Source of the DNA: Nostoc sp. NMS7
GTDB taxonomy: Bacteria; Cyanobacteriota; Cyanobacteriia; Cyanobacteriales; Nostocaceae
Length of the DNA: 47,017 bases
Direction: 5' to 3'
Assembly (NCBI RefSeq): GCF_017115085.1
Contig: NZ_JABXKJ010000193.1
Span: forward strand, 1 to 47,017
Part shown: positions 34,292-43,177 of the stretch, one piece after another
Numbering within the stretch: position 1 is the stretch's first letter
Layout: each line of letters begins with the position of its first letter
Translations under genes and position numbers: made by a program
The notes under the pieces: generated by a model
Told to the model about the DNA's origin: nothing
The model's input: only the letters and a program-made list of their open reading frames with translations
Databases searched by the model: none

Positions 34292-35215
34292 TTATCTTGC
34301 CCATTGCTGCAATATATAAGCATAAAAAGCCTCTTTATCTACCTGATCCATTGCATAAATTTTCCGACCACTAGAGACTACTTTAGTACGCCCCTGACTC
34401 AGACCGGTGGTGATAATTTCAGTTTCCCATCCGCGCAACTGATAGAATTCCGGGTGTGCCAAATAAGCTGTCGCCAGTACATCCCAAAAATAATAATCTT
34501 GAGGGATAACCAGTGCATAACATTGTCCAGCTAAATCAGAGATGGGATAGTGGCGTTGTCGTCCCATTTTTTGCACTAATTCTGATGTGACTGGGACATT
34601 GTTAGTTAAATCCAAAGGACACATAATAATTTCAATTTGGGTTTGCCATACCCGCGCTGCTGAAATTGCGTCCCAATAAACATTCCATTCGGCAGAACCA
34701 TCTTGTCCTGCTTCTAAACTTTTTTCCACATTACCAGCAACATTCAACGCACCCCCCATCCAAACAATTTTGTGAATCTTCGCTTCAATTTCCGGTGCTT
34801 TGTCTAAAGCCACTGCAACCGTCGTCAGCGGCCCCGTTACCATCAACGTTACGGGGCTTGATGCCTCCTGCAACACCTTGATCATGAAATCTTGACCTGT
34901 TTCGGCAACCAGAGGCGTGGTGATGGTTTCGCTTAGATTGAGAATGGGGAGATGGTCAACGATAAACGAATCACGGCGATAAAGAGTAGGAAATGGATTG
35001 ATACCGCGCACAGTGCTTTCTGCAACCGAGATATGAGAAAATCCCATCAAATCGATAATTTTACGTGTGGCGCTAACAGCCGGTTGGATATAACAATCTG
35101 CTGGAGTGACTACAACACCAAGAAGTTCAATATGATCCATCGTCAACAGCAGCATAGTTGCTAGATAATCATCCACACCGCCATCGTGATCCATTAATAC
35201 AAGTTGTTTTGACAT
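34292..35215 (-). CDS. Inosine/uridine-preferring nucleoside hydrolase
   Basis: 307 residues from the ATG at 35215 (MSKQLVLMDHDGGVDDYLA). A longer start at 35233 would overlap the start codon and ribosome site of the divergent deaminase, so the shorter form is preferred. The calcium-binding DHDGGVDD motif near residue 9 and the family segments PVTLMVTGPLTTVAVAL, IVWMGGALNVAGN and AEWNVYWDA are present. It releases nucleobases from ribonucleosides. Its divergence with a cytosine deaminase gene suggests a shared salvage role. Confidence 0.93.
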   Translation of the reverse strand: MSKQLVLMDHDGGVDDYLATMLLLTMDHIELLGVVVTPADCYIQPAVSATRKIIDLMGFSHISVAESTVRGINPFPTLYRRDSFIVDHLPILNLSETITTPLVAETGQDFMIKVLQEASSPVTLMVTGPLTTVAVALDKAPEIEAKIHKIVWMGGALNVAGNVEKSLEAGQDGSAEWNVYWDAISAARVWQTQIEIIMCPLDLTNNVPVTSELVQKMGRQRHYPISDLAGQCYALVIPQDYYFWDVLATAYLAHPEFYQLRGWETEIITTGLSQGRTKVVSSGRKIYAMDQVDKEAFYAYILQQWAR

Positions 35216-35223
35216 AAAGGGAG

Positions 35224-35231
35224 AATTAATC
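35224..35231 (+). promoter_or_regulatory. Spacer between ribosome site and deaminase start
   Basis: GGGAG at 35219-35223 lies 8 bases before the ATG at 35232. On the other strand this stretch is the 5' leader of the nucleoside hydrolase, so both promoters must overlap the neighbouring coding regions or lie in them. Confidence 0.5.
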
Positions 35232-35663
35232 ATGAATGAGTTTATGGAAGCTGCAATTCAAGAAGCAAAACAAGGTAGACAAGAAGGTGGTATTCCCATA
35301 GGTTCGGTTCTGGTCAAGGATGGTAAAATTCTTGGCAGAGGACACAATAAACGTGTGCAAGATGGCGATCCTGTCACTCACGCTGAAATCGATTGTCTCC
35401 GCAATGCTGGTAGAGTTGGCAGCTACAGAGGCACAACACTCTATTCAACTTTAATGCCGTGTTATCTGTGCGCTGGGGCTGTGGTACAATTTGGGATTAA
35501 AAAAGTCATTGCTGGAGAATCTAGAACTTTTCCTGGTGCTAAAGAATTTATGGTATCTCACGGCGTGGAAGTAATTGATCTTAATCTTGACGAATGCGAA
35601 CAAATGATGAGTAAGTTTATTCAAACTAACCCCGAACTTTGGAATGAAGATATCGGTAATTAG
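35232..35663 (+). CDS. Cytosine deaminase, yeast Fcy1-like
   Basis: 143 residues. Zinc-site motifs: HAE with His50 and catalytic Glu52, and PCYLC with Cys77 and Cys80. Overall sequence parallels yeast cytosine deaminase (EGGIPIGSVLV, LGRGHNKR, TTLYSTLMPCYLCAGA, VAGES-like stretch, and the C-terminal WNEDIGN), rather than E. coli CodA, which is an unrelated amidohydrolase. It turns cytosine into uracil, possibly also acting on related bases. The start is backed by a strong AAGGGAG ribosome site at 35217-35223. Confidence 0.88.
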   Translation: MNEFMEAAIQEAKQGRQEGGIPIGSVLVKDGKILGRGHNKRVQDGDPVTHAEIDCLRNAGRVGSYRGTTLYSTLMPCYLCAGAVVQFGIKKVIAGESRTFPGAKEFMVSHGVEVIDLNLDECEQMMSKFIQTNPELWNEDIGN

Positions 35664-35727
35664 AGGCGATTAATCGCGTCTGTACAGGAGTTTGGAGAGA
35701 CGCGATTAATCGCGTCTGTACAGGAGT
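35663..35727. repeat. Two copies of a GCGATTAATCGC palindrome repeat
   Basis: GCGATTAATCGCGTC followed by TGTACAGGAGT occurs twice, 34 bases apart; the second copy has the perfect palindrome GACGCGATTAATCGCGTC (35698-35715). A dispersed intergenic repeat typical of cyanobacteria, here between convergent genes. Confidence 0.85.
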
Positions 35728-35729
35728 AG

Positions 35730-35769
35730 CCCTGCCAAGGTGACTTTTGATCAGAGAATTATGGCAGGG
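35730..35769. terminator. Hairpin between convergent genes
   Basis: CCCTGCCA (35730-35737) pairs with TGGCAGGG (35762-35769), 8 bp perfect, loop 24 bases. No T-run follows. It may help end transcription of the deaminase and the metallophosphoesterase from either side. Confidence 0.4.
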
Positions 35770-35792
35770 ATGAAGGAGGCTACTGATCACTC

Positions 35793-36917
35793 CTAACCCA
35801 GCAAAAGTGTGCTGTTATTATCAATCGGGGTAAGAGTTTCACTAGGAGGCATGTCTGGGTTGGGCTGCGCCAATGCATTATAGGTCTGAATGTAACGCCG
35901 CACTTCTAGCGGAAAGTTGGGGTAATCTAATACTGCATCCCCATCGGCAATAGTTGACCAAAAGTCTCGCAAACTAGGAGCTAATTTTTTGGCCTGTGAT
36001 AATGGTAAGTTTAATGGAGACTGAGTTAGTAACTTGATTAAAAAGGGGAAAGAGCGATCGCCCATCCACTGCCGCGATGACTGTTGCAAGTCAGGAAACT
36101 CCGGCACTGACTCTACCCGATGGGATAAAATTTGCAACGATTCTTTACCTTCGTTATCCCGATGAAACTCTAGCACCCGATAAGGATGAGGATAGCTAAC
36201 TAAAGAACCAGTGGTAATATCATACACTCCATCTGAGTAAGCAATATCCTGAATGTGCAAATGCCCAGTAAATACTAGCTTGACTCCGTAGCGCCTCAGC
36301 AATTGCAACAGTTCTGCTGAATTCGCCAACATATAGCGATTTGCCAGTGGATGGCTCGATTGATTGGGCAAATGCTCCACTACATTATGATGCACCATCA
36401 CTAGAACTAATTCATCACCAGATGCCGCCAGTACCTCTTCTAACCACCGTAGCTGTTTGGTATCCAAACACCCCACTTGTTCACCCTGTTCATTAAAAGA
36501 GTTAGAATTCAGTCCAATCAGCTTAACTCCAGGCAATAACTGACGAATGTAGTACATCTGCTGTGGATCTTCATAGCCAAACTTCGTGTAATAGTACGGA
36601 AAATCCGCAAAAGCAATTGATTGTTGCGAAGCCAACAGCACAGGAACGTCATGATTACCAGGAACAACATAGACGGGAAAAGGTAGCTGGGCTAAACATT
36701 GTTGCAACCAGGCGTGGTTCTCTGGTTCGCCATGCTGGGTTAAATCTCCTGGTAACAATAAGAAATCTAAATCGAGTTGTATTAAATGTTCTAGTACACT
36801 TTTAAATGCTGAGATGCTAACTTCCACTAGATGAAACCGACTGGGATGATCCCAGATTGTGTGGGGAAGTGCCAAGTGTAAGTCGCTAACTACCGCAAAC
36901 CGAAAATTGAGAGTCAT
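35793..36917 (-). CDS. Metallophosphoesterase (CpdA-like calcineurin fold)
   Basis: 374 residues. Complete two-metal site motifs: SDLHLA with Asp12 and His14, LLPGDLTQHGEPENH, VVPGNHDVP, MVHHNVV and FTGHLHIQD. The family includes cyclic-nucleotide phosphodiesterases, nucleotidases and phospholipases; a cyclic AMP phosphodiesterase-like role is possible, but the substrate cannot be told. A C-terminal extension of about 100 residues after the fold is specific to this subgroup. ATG start, single gene. Confidence 0.9.
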   Translation of the reverse strand: MTLNFRFAVVSDLHLALPHTIWDHPSRFHLVEVSISAFKSVLEHLIQLDLDFLLLPGDLTQHGEPENHAWLQQCLAQLPFPVYVVPGNHDVPVLLASQQSIAFADFPYYYTKFGYEDPQQMYYIRQLLPGVKLIGLNSNSFNEQGEQVGCLDTKQLRWLEEVLAASGDELVLVMVHHNVVEHLPNQSSHPLANRYMLANSAELLQLLRRYGVKLVFTGHLHIQDIAYSDGVYDITTGSLVSYPHPYRVLEFHRDNEGKESLQILSHRVESVPEFPDLQQSSRQWMGDRSFPFLIKLLTQSPLNLPLSQAKKLAPSLRDFWSTIADGDAVLDYPNFPLEVRRYIQTYNALAQPNPDMPPSETLTPIDNNSTLLLG

Positions 36918-37052
36918 TGATTTATGAAAATGTTAAAAGCAGGGGTTAAAACAAGCCTTTTCCCAAAAGTATAACTCTTACTTTCTCTCACTGCTTAGGA
37001 ATGCGTCTATTTAACATTTGTATACATTAGAACTGATGCAAAACTACACAGG

Positions 37053-37080
37053 GTAGGAGCAATTCGTGAATTGCCCCTAC
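37053..37080. repeat. GTAGG-GCAATTC palindromic repeat
   Basis: GTAGGAGCAATTC (37053-37065) and GAATTGCCCCTAC (37068-37080) are inverted with one mismatch. A widespread cyanobacterial intergenic palindrome, here upstream of mtnP. Confidence 0.75.
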
Positions 37081-37136
37081 TACTCCCCTTTTCGATAAAA
37101 TAACTTAGCAGATCAGCAAGTAACAGGTTTAGAATC

Positions 37137-38009
37137 ATGGCTCAAGCTAGTATTGGGATTATTGGTGGTAGCGGTCTTTACAAAATGGACGCGCTCAAAG
37201 ATGTAGAAGAGGTGCGAGTTGAGACTCCTTTTGGTTCACCATCTGATGCTTTGATTCTGGGGACTTTGGATGGTACACGGGTAGCTTTTTTGGCGCGTCA
37301 TGGTCGCAATCATACGCTTTTACCCTCTGAGTTACCGTTTCGCGCTAATATTTATGCGATGAAACAATTGGGTGTGGAGTATTTAATTTCAGCTAGTGCT
37401 GTGGGTTCCTTGAAAGCAGAGGCGAAACCACTGGATATGGTGGTGCCAGATCAGTTTATTGATAGAACAAAAAATCGGATTTCAACCTTTTTCGGTGAAG
37501 GAATTGTTGCTCATATTGCCTTTGGTGATCCGATTTGTAAGAATTTGGCTGTTGTGTTGGCAGATGCGATCGCATCTCTCAATTTACCAGAAGTTACTCT
37601 CCATCGCGGCGGTACTTATGTGTGCATGGAGGGGCCAGCTTTTTCCACTAAGGCAGAATCAAATCTTTACCGCAGTTGGGGTGCAACAATCATTGGGATG
37701 ACGAATTTACCAGAGGCGAAGTTGGCAAGGGAAGCCGAAATTGCCTATACAACTTTAGCGCTGGTGACAGATTATGATTGTTGGCATCCAGACCATGACA
37801 GTGTGACAGTGGAGATGGTAATTGGCAATTTGCTGCGGAATGCTGTAAATGCTCAAAAGGTGATTCAAGAAACTGTGCGGCGCTTGAGTGAAAATCCGCC
37901 GCCGAGTGAGGCGCATTCGGCGTTGCAATATGCGATTTTGACTCAGTTGGATAAAGTACCAACGGCGACAAAGGAAAAGTTAGGGTTATTGTTGCAGAAG
38001 TATTTGTAG
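37137..38009 (+). CDS. mtnP: S-methyl-5'-thioadenosine phosphorylase
   Basis: 290 residues of the purine nucleoside phosphorylase family. N-terminal [15 protein letters not shown] phosphate loop, [30 protein letters not shown], and the substrate segment [19 protein letters not shown] with [17 protein letters not shown]. It recycles methylthioadenosine from polyamine synthesis into adenine and methylthioribose 1-phosphate. ATG start at 37137. Adenine released here fits the salvage theme of the two genes upstream. Confidence 0.95.
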   Translation: MAQASIGIIGGSGLYKMDALKDVEEVRVETPFGSPSDALILGTLDGTRVAFLARHGRNHTLLPSELPFRANIYAMKQLGVEYLISASAVGSLKAEAKPLDMVVPDQFIDRTKNRISTFFGEGIVAHIAFGDPICKNLAVVLADAIASLNLPEVTLHRGGTYVCMEGPAFSTKAESNLYRSWGATIIGMTNLPEAKLAREAEIAYTTLALVTDYDCWHPDHDSVTVEMVIGNLLRNAVNAQKVIQETVRRLSENPPPSEAHSALQYAILTQLDKVPTATKEKLGLLLQKYL

Positions 38010-38178
38010 TATATGAATGTGCGATCGCAACCACGGGCTACGCTTATGCAGTTTCTTAGTAGAGTTTTGCGTAAAAGCGTAGCGTTTTTAATGCAGGGGA
38101 ACGCATTGGCATTGCAGGGGATTGCAAAATTTAATTTGCTACAAATTAATGAAATGCTGTATTTAGATTAGAGTAAGT

Positions 38179-38340
38179 GCGATGTCTACGATGGGCTATG
38201 ATCATAAAATCATACAGGCGATCGCTTTATCCCAAGTTCGGGCGTCACCGAATAGCCCGTACTTCTCTACGAGACGCTGCGCGAACGGCAAGTGTTACCC
38301 TGAGCTTGTCGAAGGGCTCAGTAACCAGCGTAGACATCGC
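38179..38340. repeat. Nested palindromic repeat, about 160 bp
   Basis: Outer arms GCGATGTCTACG (38179-38190) and CGTAGACATCGC (38329-38340), 12 bp perfect. Inside lies the widely dispersed palindrome GTTACCCTGAGC/GCTCAGTAAC around TTGTCGAAG (38294-38325) and a CTCTACGAGACGCTGCGCG module. Non-coding. Confidence 0.75.
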
Positions 38341-38392
38341 TCATTACTATAGCAGTTCTCAGTTGAGTGAAATACAGACCTAACAAGAACAG

Positions 38393-38493
38393 CCCCAACC
38401 TTTGTAGGATTGGGGAGTAAGATTCAAAGCCTCGTAGCCCCGTGGGGAGAGGTTTTGAAACCCAGTTTCAGTTTTTCTCTGCTTGTATGAAAC
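38393..38493 (+). ncRNA. Structured non-coding stretch, candidate RNA
   Basis: Three stems in a row on the plus strand: CCCCAA/TTGGGG (38393-38398, 38410-38415), CAAAGCCTC/GAGGTTTTG (38425-38433, 38449-38457, closing an inner CCCC/GGGG), and GTTTCA/TGAAAC (38465-38470, 38488-38493). It precedes tnpA by about 95 bases. It might be the left end of the IS607 element, a guide-RNA scaffold left from another tnpB, or a terminator region. No homologue is recognised. Confidence 0.3.
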
Positions 38494-38586
38494 CACCCTG
38501 ATCTCCACCAACGAAGAAGGGGTAAACGACTGTTGTCAAAATATATAGATTTACCTAGAATTATAACAAGTAATTCTCGGTAAAGA

Positions 38587-39300
38587 ATGGATAGGCTGAT
38601 TAGCATTGGTGAACTAGCCGAATTAAAAGCCGTGAGTGTTGATACAATCAGACGCTGGGAGCGTGAAGGCAAAATTAAATCTGTAAGAACAGATGGTGGT
38701 CATCGTCGGTATAAACTTACTGACTTCGTAGAACAAGCTGTTGGAAAAACAATAGCTTATGCAAGAGTTTCAAGTCACGACCAAAAATCAGACTTAGACA
38801 GACAAGATGCCGTTTTGTCTGCTTATTGCGCTTCCAGGGGATGGAGTTACGAAGTGATTCGGGATCTTGGTAGTGGGATGAACTACCGCAAAAAGGGATT
38901 AACTAAGCTCATTACAACACTTTTGGATGGTGAAGTTGCAAGGCTAGTGATTACTCACAAAGATCGTTTATTGAGATTTGGTTCGGAATTAGTATTTGCG
39001 ATTTGTGAATATCATGGCGCAGAAATCATAATTCTCAATAGGAAAGAGGATGCAACCTTTGAAGAAGACCTCGCCTCAGATGTTCTGGAAGTGATAACAG
39101 TTTTTTCTGCACGACTATATGGCTCTCGCTCCAGTAAAAACAAAAAGCTCCTTGAGAAGAAAAGCAAAATCTCTAGAAGAGTAGTAGTGTATAGAGGAAT
39201 AACCACATTGAAGGGTCGAATCAATGTCTACTATTACCTACTGCAAGGGATTACCCACACCAGAGACAGAAATGAACGCACTTGGGCAAACCGAGCTTGA
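38587..39300 (+). CDS. tnpA: IS607-family serine recombinase TnpA
   Basis: 237 residues. N-terminal MerR-like helix-turn-helix (ISIGELAELKAVSVDTIRRW, GKIKSVRTDGGHRRY) precedes the catalytic domain, the order that defines IS607. YARVSSHDQKSDLDRQ holds the nucleophile (Ser62); GSGMNYRKKGLTKLI and LVITHKDRLLRFG supply the active-site Arg residues. The family core ends near SRSSKNKKLLEK (about 200); the last 30 residues come from reading into the tnpB start, with a 77-base overlap. It integrates the element through a covalent Ser-DNA link with little target specificity. Confidence 0.93.
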   Translation: MDRLISIGELAELKAVSVDTIRRWEREGKIKSVRTDGGHRRYKLTDFVEQAVGKTIAYARVSSHDQKSDLDRQDAVLSAYCASRGWSYEVIRDLGSGMNYRKKGLTKLITTLLDGEVARLVITHKDRLLRFGSELVFAICEYHGAEIIILNRKEDATFEEDLASDVLEVITVFSARLYGSRSSKNKKLLEKKSKISRRVVVYRGITTLKGRINVYYYLLQGITHTRDRNERTWANRA

Positions 39301-40705
39301 AATGTTCCTGGAGTCGTATACACCGATTTTTCGCAGTGGAGCAATGGAAACAGTTAATCATTTGCTTTTTGGTGATGAGTTTAATAAATCTCAATGGAAC
39401 ACGCATTTACAATTGAGCTATGGCATCAATAAGCGACACGCTAATGGTGTAATTAGTTTTGCTAAGGGGAAAGTGGATGCTGCCAAGGCTCATAGGGAAC
39501 TGCATATCAAAACTATTGTAGGTAAGATAAAATCAATTGAGAAATGGCTAAAATCATCTGAGCGTAAATTAAAGTTAGCTAGGAAGTTTTACGCGAAAAA
39601 GAATTGGCAGCATTCTAAAACCGGGTGTAACTTTCCTCTGTCTTGTTCATTAAAATACCGTGATACCAACTGGAGTAATTTAAAATTCCAAATTCATGGT
39701 AAAAAACGCAAACTTGTACTATTTAAAAATAAATTAGAACACCTGAAAGTTAAACCTATCAGGGTTTACGTGCCCCACGGCAATGTTTTTATAGTCGGTT
39801 CTAAAGATGAATCTTTTGGGAATCAAGTTGCACAGTGGGACAGTCAAACAATCAAAATTCGTGTCCCCCAGTGCCTAGAGTCTAGATTTGGTAAAACAGT
39901 TAGTTCTAATATTGGTAATTTTGATTGGAACATAAACCGATTACCGGATATTGGAGCGCATACTTGGCATTTCTTCTGCAAAAATGGCAGATGGGTTACA
40001 GCAGTTCAGTTCACTCCAAAACCTGTAAAACAACAGTCGCGGAGTGTTAACTATGGTGGAATTGGGATTGACCTAAATCCTGGCTCTATTGGATGGGCTT
40101 ATGTTGACCCAGATGGTAACTTAAAAGCTAAAGGTCAGATACTTTTACAAATGGGATTACCCAATGGTAAACAAGACTCAAACATTGTTGGAGCAGTTTT
40201 ACAACTTGCAGCATTAGCAGGTTCTTTTGAGTGTCCTGTGGTATGTGAAGAGTTAGATTTCGCAGATAAAAAAGAACGATTGGGTGAAGAATCAAGAAAA
40301 TACGCTCGAATGTTATCAAGTTGGGCGTACAGCAGGTTTTACGAATTACTTCAATCAATCCTATCGAATCGTGGTATTGAACTTATAACGGTCAATCCAG
40401 CCTATTCCAGCCTCATTGGATTGGTAAAATACATGAAAATGTACGCGTTATCTAGCGATTATGCTGCGGCGTTAATAATTGCCCGTCGTGGAATGAAACT
40501 CTCTGAACGATTACCCAGTGCCATAAACGCCTACTTTGAGGTGAACTCAGAGAAGCACGTATGGCACTGGTGGTCACAACTGAATAAACAAATCAAACGT
40601 TCCGGTAAAATAAATCGCAGACACGATTTTTTTACTGTTTCTAACTGGGATTTTCTGATCAACCTCATTTCTGGGGAAGCGCAAGCATTAGAAAAGAGCG
40701 TTTAA
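39224..40705 (+). CDS. TnpB-related RuvC-domain protein without zinc ribbon
   Basis: 493 residues. The RuvC-like triad is visible: Asp283 (GIGIDLNPGSIGWA), Glu342/343 (VVCEELDF) and Asp412 (LSSDYAAALIIARRG). Between the last two, where classic TnpB has a CxxC...CxxC zinc ribbon, there is NPAYSSLIGLVKYMKM and no Cys pair. This matches the group annotated as TnpB-related accessory proteins of IS200/IS605 and IS607 elements. Long helical N-terminus (about 80-200). If active it would be an RNA-guided nuclease like TnpB; that is unproven for this subgroup. It starts inside the end of tnpA. Confidence 0.85.
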   Translation: MSTITYCKGLPTPETEMNALGQTELEMFLESYTPIFRSGAMETVNHLLFGDEFNKSQWNTHLQLSYGINKRHANGVISFAKGKVDAAKAHRELHIKTIVGKIKSIEKWLKSSERKLKLARKFYAKKNWQHSKTGCNFPLSCSLKYRDTNWSNLKFQIHGKKRKLVLFKNKLEHLKVKPIRVYVPHGNVFIVGSKDESFGNQVAQWDSQTIKIRVPQCLESRFGKTVSSNIGNFDWNINRLPDIGAHTWHFFCKNGRWVTAVQFTPKPVKQQSRSVNYGGIGIDLNPGSIGWAYVDPDGNLKAKGQILLQMGLPNGKQDSNIVGAVLQLAALAGSFECPVVCEELDFADKKERLGEESRKYARMLSSWAYSRFYELLQSILSNRGIELITVNPAYSSLIGLVKYMKMYALSSDYAAALIIARRGMKLSERLPSAINAYFEVNSEKHVWHWWSQLNKQIKRSGKINRRHDFFTVSNWDFLINLISGEAQALEKSV

Positions 40706-40761
40706 AACTTATACCGCAGAGTTAATCTAGATTTGCATAGATTTTTAGAAGCTGTAAGATT

Positions 40762-41259
40762 TTACTTACATCCTAAAGACTGGCGAGTATCCACACCAGT
40801 TTTAGAATTCACACCACTTGCCTTCACACAAAGTTTTTTCACTTGTATGCCATCTAAAATCGCATTCGTAAAATCAGCACCAGTGACATCCACGCCATCA
40901 AAAGTAGAACGCAGCATCATTGCATCGGTCAATACAGCATCACTTAAATCAGCATTCTTAAACCTTGTTAGATAGGCTATGCCTTCACTAAAATCAGCAC
41001 CATGTAAATTTACTTGCTGCAATACGCTACCGTTAAACACGCTACCACGTAAGTTAGCATTGCTAAAATTAGCATTCTCTAACTTGAGATTGGTAAACTC
41101 AGTGCCAATTAAACTTTGACCAGAGTAATCCTTGCCCTTAAGTTCATCATTCCCCACAGAACGGGTAATACTGGAAGAACTTGCAGCTTGCGCCGATAGG
41201 GGAAAGAAAAAAAGAACCATAGCTAAGACAAAGCTAGCTAACAGTTGCCAATATTTCAT
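40762..41259 (-). CDS. Secreted (thylakoid-lumen or periplasm) pentapeptide-repeat protein
   Basis: 165 residues. Signal peptide MKYWQLLASFVLAMVLFFFP with the cleavage site LSAQAA-S near residue 26. Residues about 40-135 are A(D/N)LxX pentapeptides forming a right-handed beta-helix (LENANFSNANLRGSVFNGSV, NADLSDAVLTDAMMLRSTF, GADFTNAILDGIQ). C-terminal tail with two Cys (KKLCVKASG, SLGCK) that could form a disulfide. Resembles plant lumen pentapeptide proteins of the TL17/TL15 type. Function unknown. The IS607 element ends right beside its stop codon. Confidence 0.9.
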   Translation of the reverse strand: MKYWQLLASFVLAMVLFFFPLSAQAASSSSITRSVGNDELKGKDYSGQSLIGTEFTNLKLENANFSNANLRGSVFNGSVLQQVNLHGADFSEGIAYLTRFKNADLSDAVLTDAMMLRSTFDGVDVTGADFTNAILDGIQVKKLCVKASGVNSKTGVDTRQSLGCK

Positions 41260-41316
41260 AATCTCTTCTTAATAAATCTCAACACTTGTACCATTAACTA
41301 TTAAAGCTTACAGAAG

Positions 41317-41429
41317 GGGAGTGGGGAGTGGGGAGTGGGAGATGAGGGGGATGAGGGAGATAAGGGGGAATTATTGAACAAGTCTCTCCCTTGTCTCCCC
41401 CCTCTTCCTTGTCTCCCTTGTCTCTTATC
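41317..41429. repeat. Short tandem repeats: (GGGGAGT)n, GATGAGGG, CTTGTCTCCC
   Basis: GGGGAGTGGGGAGTGGG, then GATGAGGGGGATGAGGGAG, then the complementary CTCCCTTGTCTCCCCC form, so the block is partly self-complementary. It lies between the divergent pentapeptide gene and gcvT. Confidence 0.9.
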
Positions 41430-41524
41430 CATGCCCAATGCTCAAATTTGCTCACAAGTCTGTAAAACTAGAAGGCATCTCGTAGGATGATAGATGTTGA
41501 GGTGCGATCGCAAAATAATTACCT

Positions 41525-42661
41525 GTGGCTAATCAAGAAGACAACGCCCAAACTGTGGCGCGAACTCCCTTATATCAATTGGGTGTAGAACTCAAAGCCC
41601 GACTTACCAGCTTTGGCGGCTGGGAAATGCCCGTGCAATTTAGTGGCATTAGCCGCGAACACGAGGCTGTAAGAAATACAGCCGGAATGTTCGATATTTC
41701 CCACATGGGCAAATTTACCCTCCAAGGTAAAAACCTGATTTCCCAACTCCAGCTTCTAGTGCCTTCAGACTTGAGTCGTTTGCAACCCGGTCAAGCACAA
41801 TACACCGTATTGTTAAATCCCCAAGCCGGAATTATTGACGACATCATTGTTTATTACCAAGGTGAAGACGCCACTGGGACACAGAGAGCATTTATCATAG
41901 TCAATGCCGCAACCTCCAGTAAAGATAAAGCATGGCTATTGCAACACCTTGACTTGGATAAGGTGCAATTCCAAGACCTTTCACCAGAAAAAGTCTTAAT
42001 TGCCGTGCAAGGGCCAAAAGCGATTAAATATCTCCAGCCATTAGTGCAAGAAGACTTACAACCAATCAAAGCCTTCGGACATTTAGAAGCAACATTACTA
42101 GGTAAACCTGCCTTCCTAGCCCGCACAGGTTACACCGGAGAAGATGGCTTTGAAGTGATGGTAGATCCAGATGTGGGAGTAGAATTGTGGCGAAGTCTCC
42201 ATAATGCTGGTGTTATCCCCTGTGGACTCGGTGCGAGAGATACCCTGCGGCTAGAAGCGGCGATGGCACTTTACGGACAAGATATCGATGACATCACCAC
42301 ACCCTTAGAAGCAGGTTTGGGGTGGCTAGTTCACTTAGATACCAAAGGCGATTTTATTGGTCGGGAAGTTTTAGTACAGCAAAAAGCCGTTGGAGTGCAG
42401 CGCCGATTGGTAGGTTTGCAAACCCAAGGACGCAACATTGCCCGTCACGGTTATCAAGTGTTATCCGCAGGTAAAATTGTGGGAGAAGTTACCAGTGGCA
42501 CTCTGTCGCCCACACTTGGTTATCCCATTGCTTTAGCCTACGTTCCCAGCCAGTTAGCAACTGTCACTCAGCAGCTAGAAGTCGAAATTCGCGGCAAAGC
42601 TTATCCAGCAGTTGTAGTTAAACGTCCCTTTTATCGGTCAAAAAATCGTGTCGCCAACTGA
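41525..42661 (+). CDS. gcvT: Glycine cleavage system T protein (aminomethyltransferase)
   Basis: 378 residues from a GTG. It takes the methylene group from aminomethyl-lipoyl GcvH onto tetrahydrofolate. Family segments: [50 protein letters not shown] [12 protein letters not shown], and [21 protein letters not shown]-terminal barrel [19 protein letters not shown]. First of the T-H-P set; in cyanobacteria this is important for photorespiratory glycine. Spacer to gcvH is 126 bases. Confidence 0.96.
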   Translation: MANQEDNAQTVARTPLYQLGVELKARLTSFGGWEMPVQFSGISREHEAVRNTAGMFDISHMGKFTLQGKNLISQLQLLVPSDLSRLQPGQAQYTVLLNPQAGIIDDIIVYYQGEDATGTQRAFIIVNAATSSKDKAWLLQHLDLDKVQFQDLSPEKVLIAVQGPKAIKYLQPLVQEDLQPIKAFGHLEATLLGKPAFLARTGYTGEDGFEVMVDPDVGVELWRSLHNAGVIPCGLGARDTLRLEAAMALYGQDIDDITTPLEAGLGWLVHLDTKGDFIGREVLVQQKAVGVQRRLVGLQTQGRNIARHGYQVLSAGKIVGEVTSGTLSPTLGYPIALAYVPSQLATVTQQLEVEIRGKAYPAVVVKRPFYRSKNRVAN

Positions 42662-42787
42662 TAAGCGTCGAGGTTTTTGAGGAATAATGTGTTGTAAGTT
42701 ACTCAATCTACAGTAAGGTTCATTTACTAGATATGGCTTGGATGACTGTTAGGGTAATAATTTTTTTGATAAGGGAGAGGAAGTGAT

Positions 42788-43177
42788 ATGTCTTTTGAAT
42801 ATCCTCAAGATTTCAGATACCTGGATTCTCATGAATATGTGCGACTAGATGGGGAAATTGGCACCATTGGCATTACTGAATTTGCCGTACATGAATTGGG
42901 TGATATCGTCTTTTTGGAACTGCCAGAAATTGGTGACGCTCTTACCAGGGGAGAAAACTTTGGCACAATTGAATCAGTGAAAGCCGTTGAAGAACTGAAT
43001 TCACCCATAACAGGCACAGTTATAGAACGCAATGAAGCTTTAATTAATTCTCCTGAAGAAGTCTCAGAAGACCCCTACGGGGAAGGGTGGTTTTTGAAAG
43101 TGCGCGTCAATGACCCTGGCGAAGTTGAGGATGCCTTGACAGCAGATGAGTATCGCGCCCTGGTAGAAGGGGAGTAG
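42788..43177 (+). CDS. gcvH: Glycine cleavage system H protein (lipoyl carrier)
   Basis: 129 residues. The lipoylated Lys is Lys65 in [35 protein letters not shown] at the start and [15 protein letters not shown] at the end are standard. ATG start with GGGAGAGGAAGTG just upstream, a strong ribosome site. It shuttles the aminomethyl group between GcvP, GcvT and the L protein (lpd not in the window). Confidence 0.97.
   Translation: MSFEYPQDFRYLDSHEYVRLDGEIGTIGITEFAVHELGDIVFLELPEIGDALTRGENFGTIESVKAVEELNSPITGTVIERNEALINSPEEVSEDPYGEGWFLKVRVNDPGEVEDALTADEYRALVEGE

Larger units (their letters stand above)
38010..38586. other. Repeat-rich spacer before the IS607-type element
   Basis: 577 bases without a gene. 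38010-38160 holds dispersed modules (GGGCTACGCTTATGC, GCGTAAAAGCGTAGCG). 38179-38340 is a nested palindrome. 38348 has a TATAGCAG end-like motif like that of the 12442 element. 38393-38493 is a strongly structured stretch. The 90 bases before tnpA are A+T-rich and should hold its promoter. Confidence 0.6.
38587..40705 (+). mobile_element. IS607-type element (tnpA + tnpB-related), ends not defined
   Basis: The serine-recombinase tnpA overlapping a tnpB-like gene is the IS607 arrangement. The coding core is given; the true ends must lie before 38587 and between 40706 and about 40760, where the pentapeptide gene begins. No inverted repeats are expected for this family, so the borders cannot be set by eye. 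Confidence 0.8.

Noticed and set aside
35216..35233. Upstream start of the nucleoside hydrolase
   Set aside because: It would overlap the divergent deaminase start codon and ribosome site; the family N-terminus fits the ATG at 35215.
39224..40705. Cas12-type CRISPR effector
   Set aside because: It overlaps an IS607 tnpA, and there is no repeat-spacer array or adaptation gene in the window.
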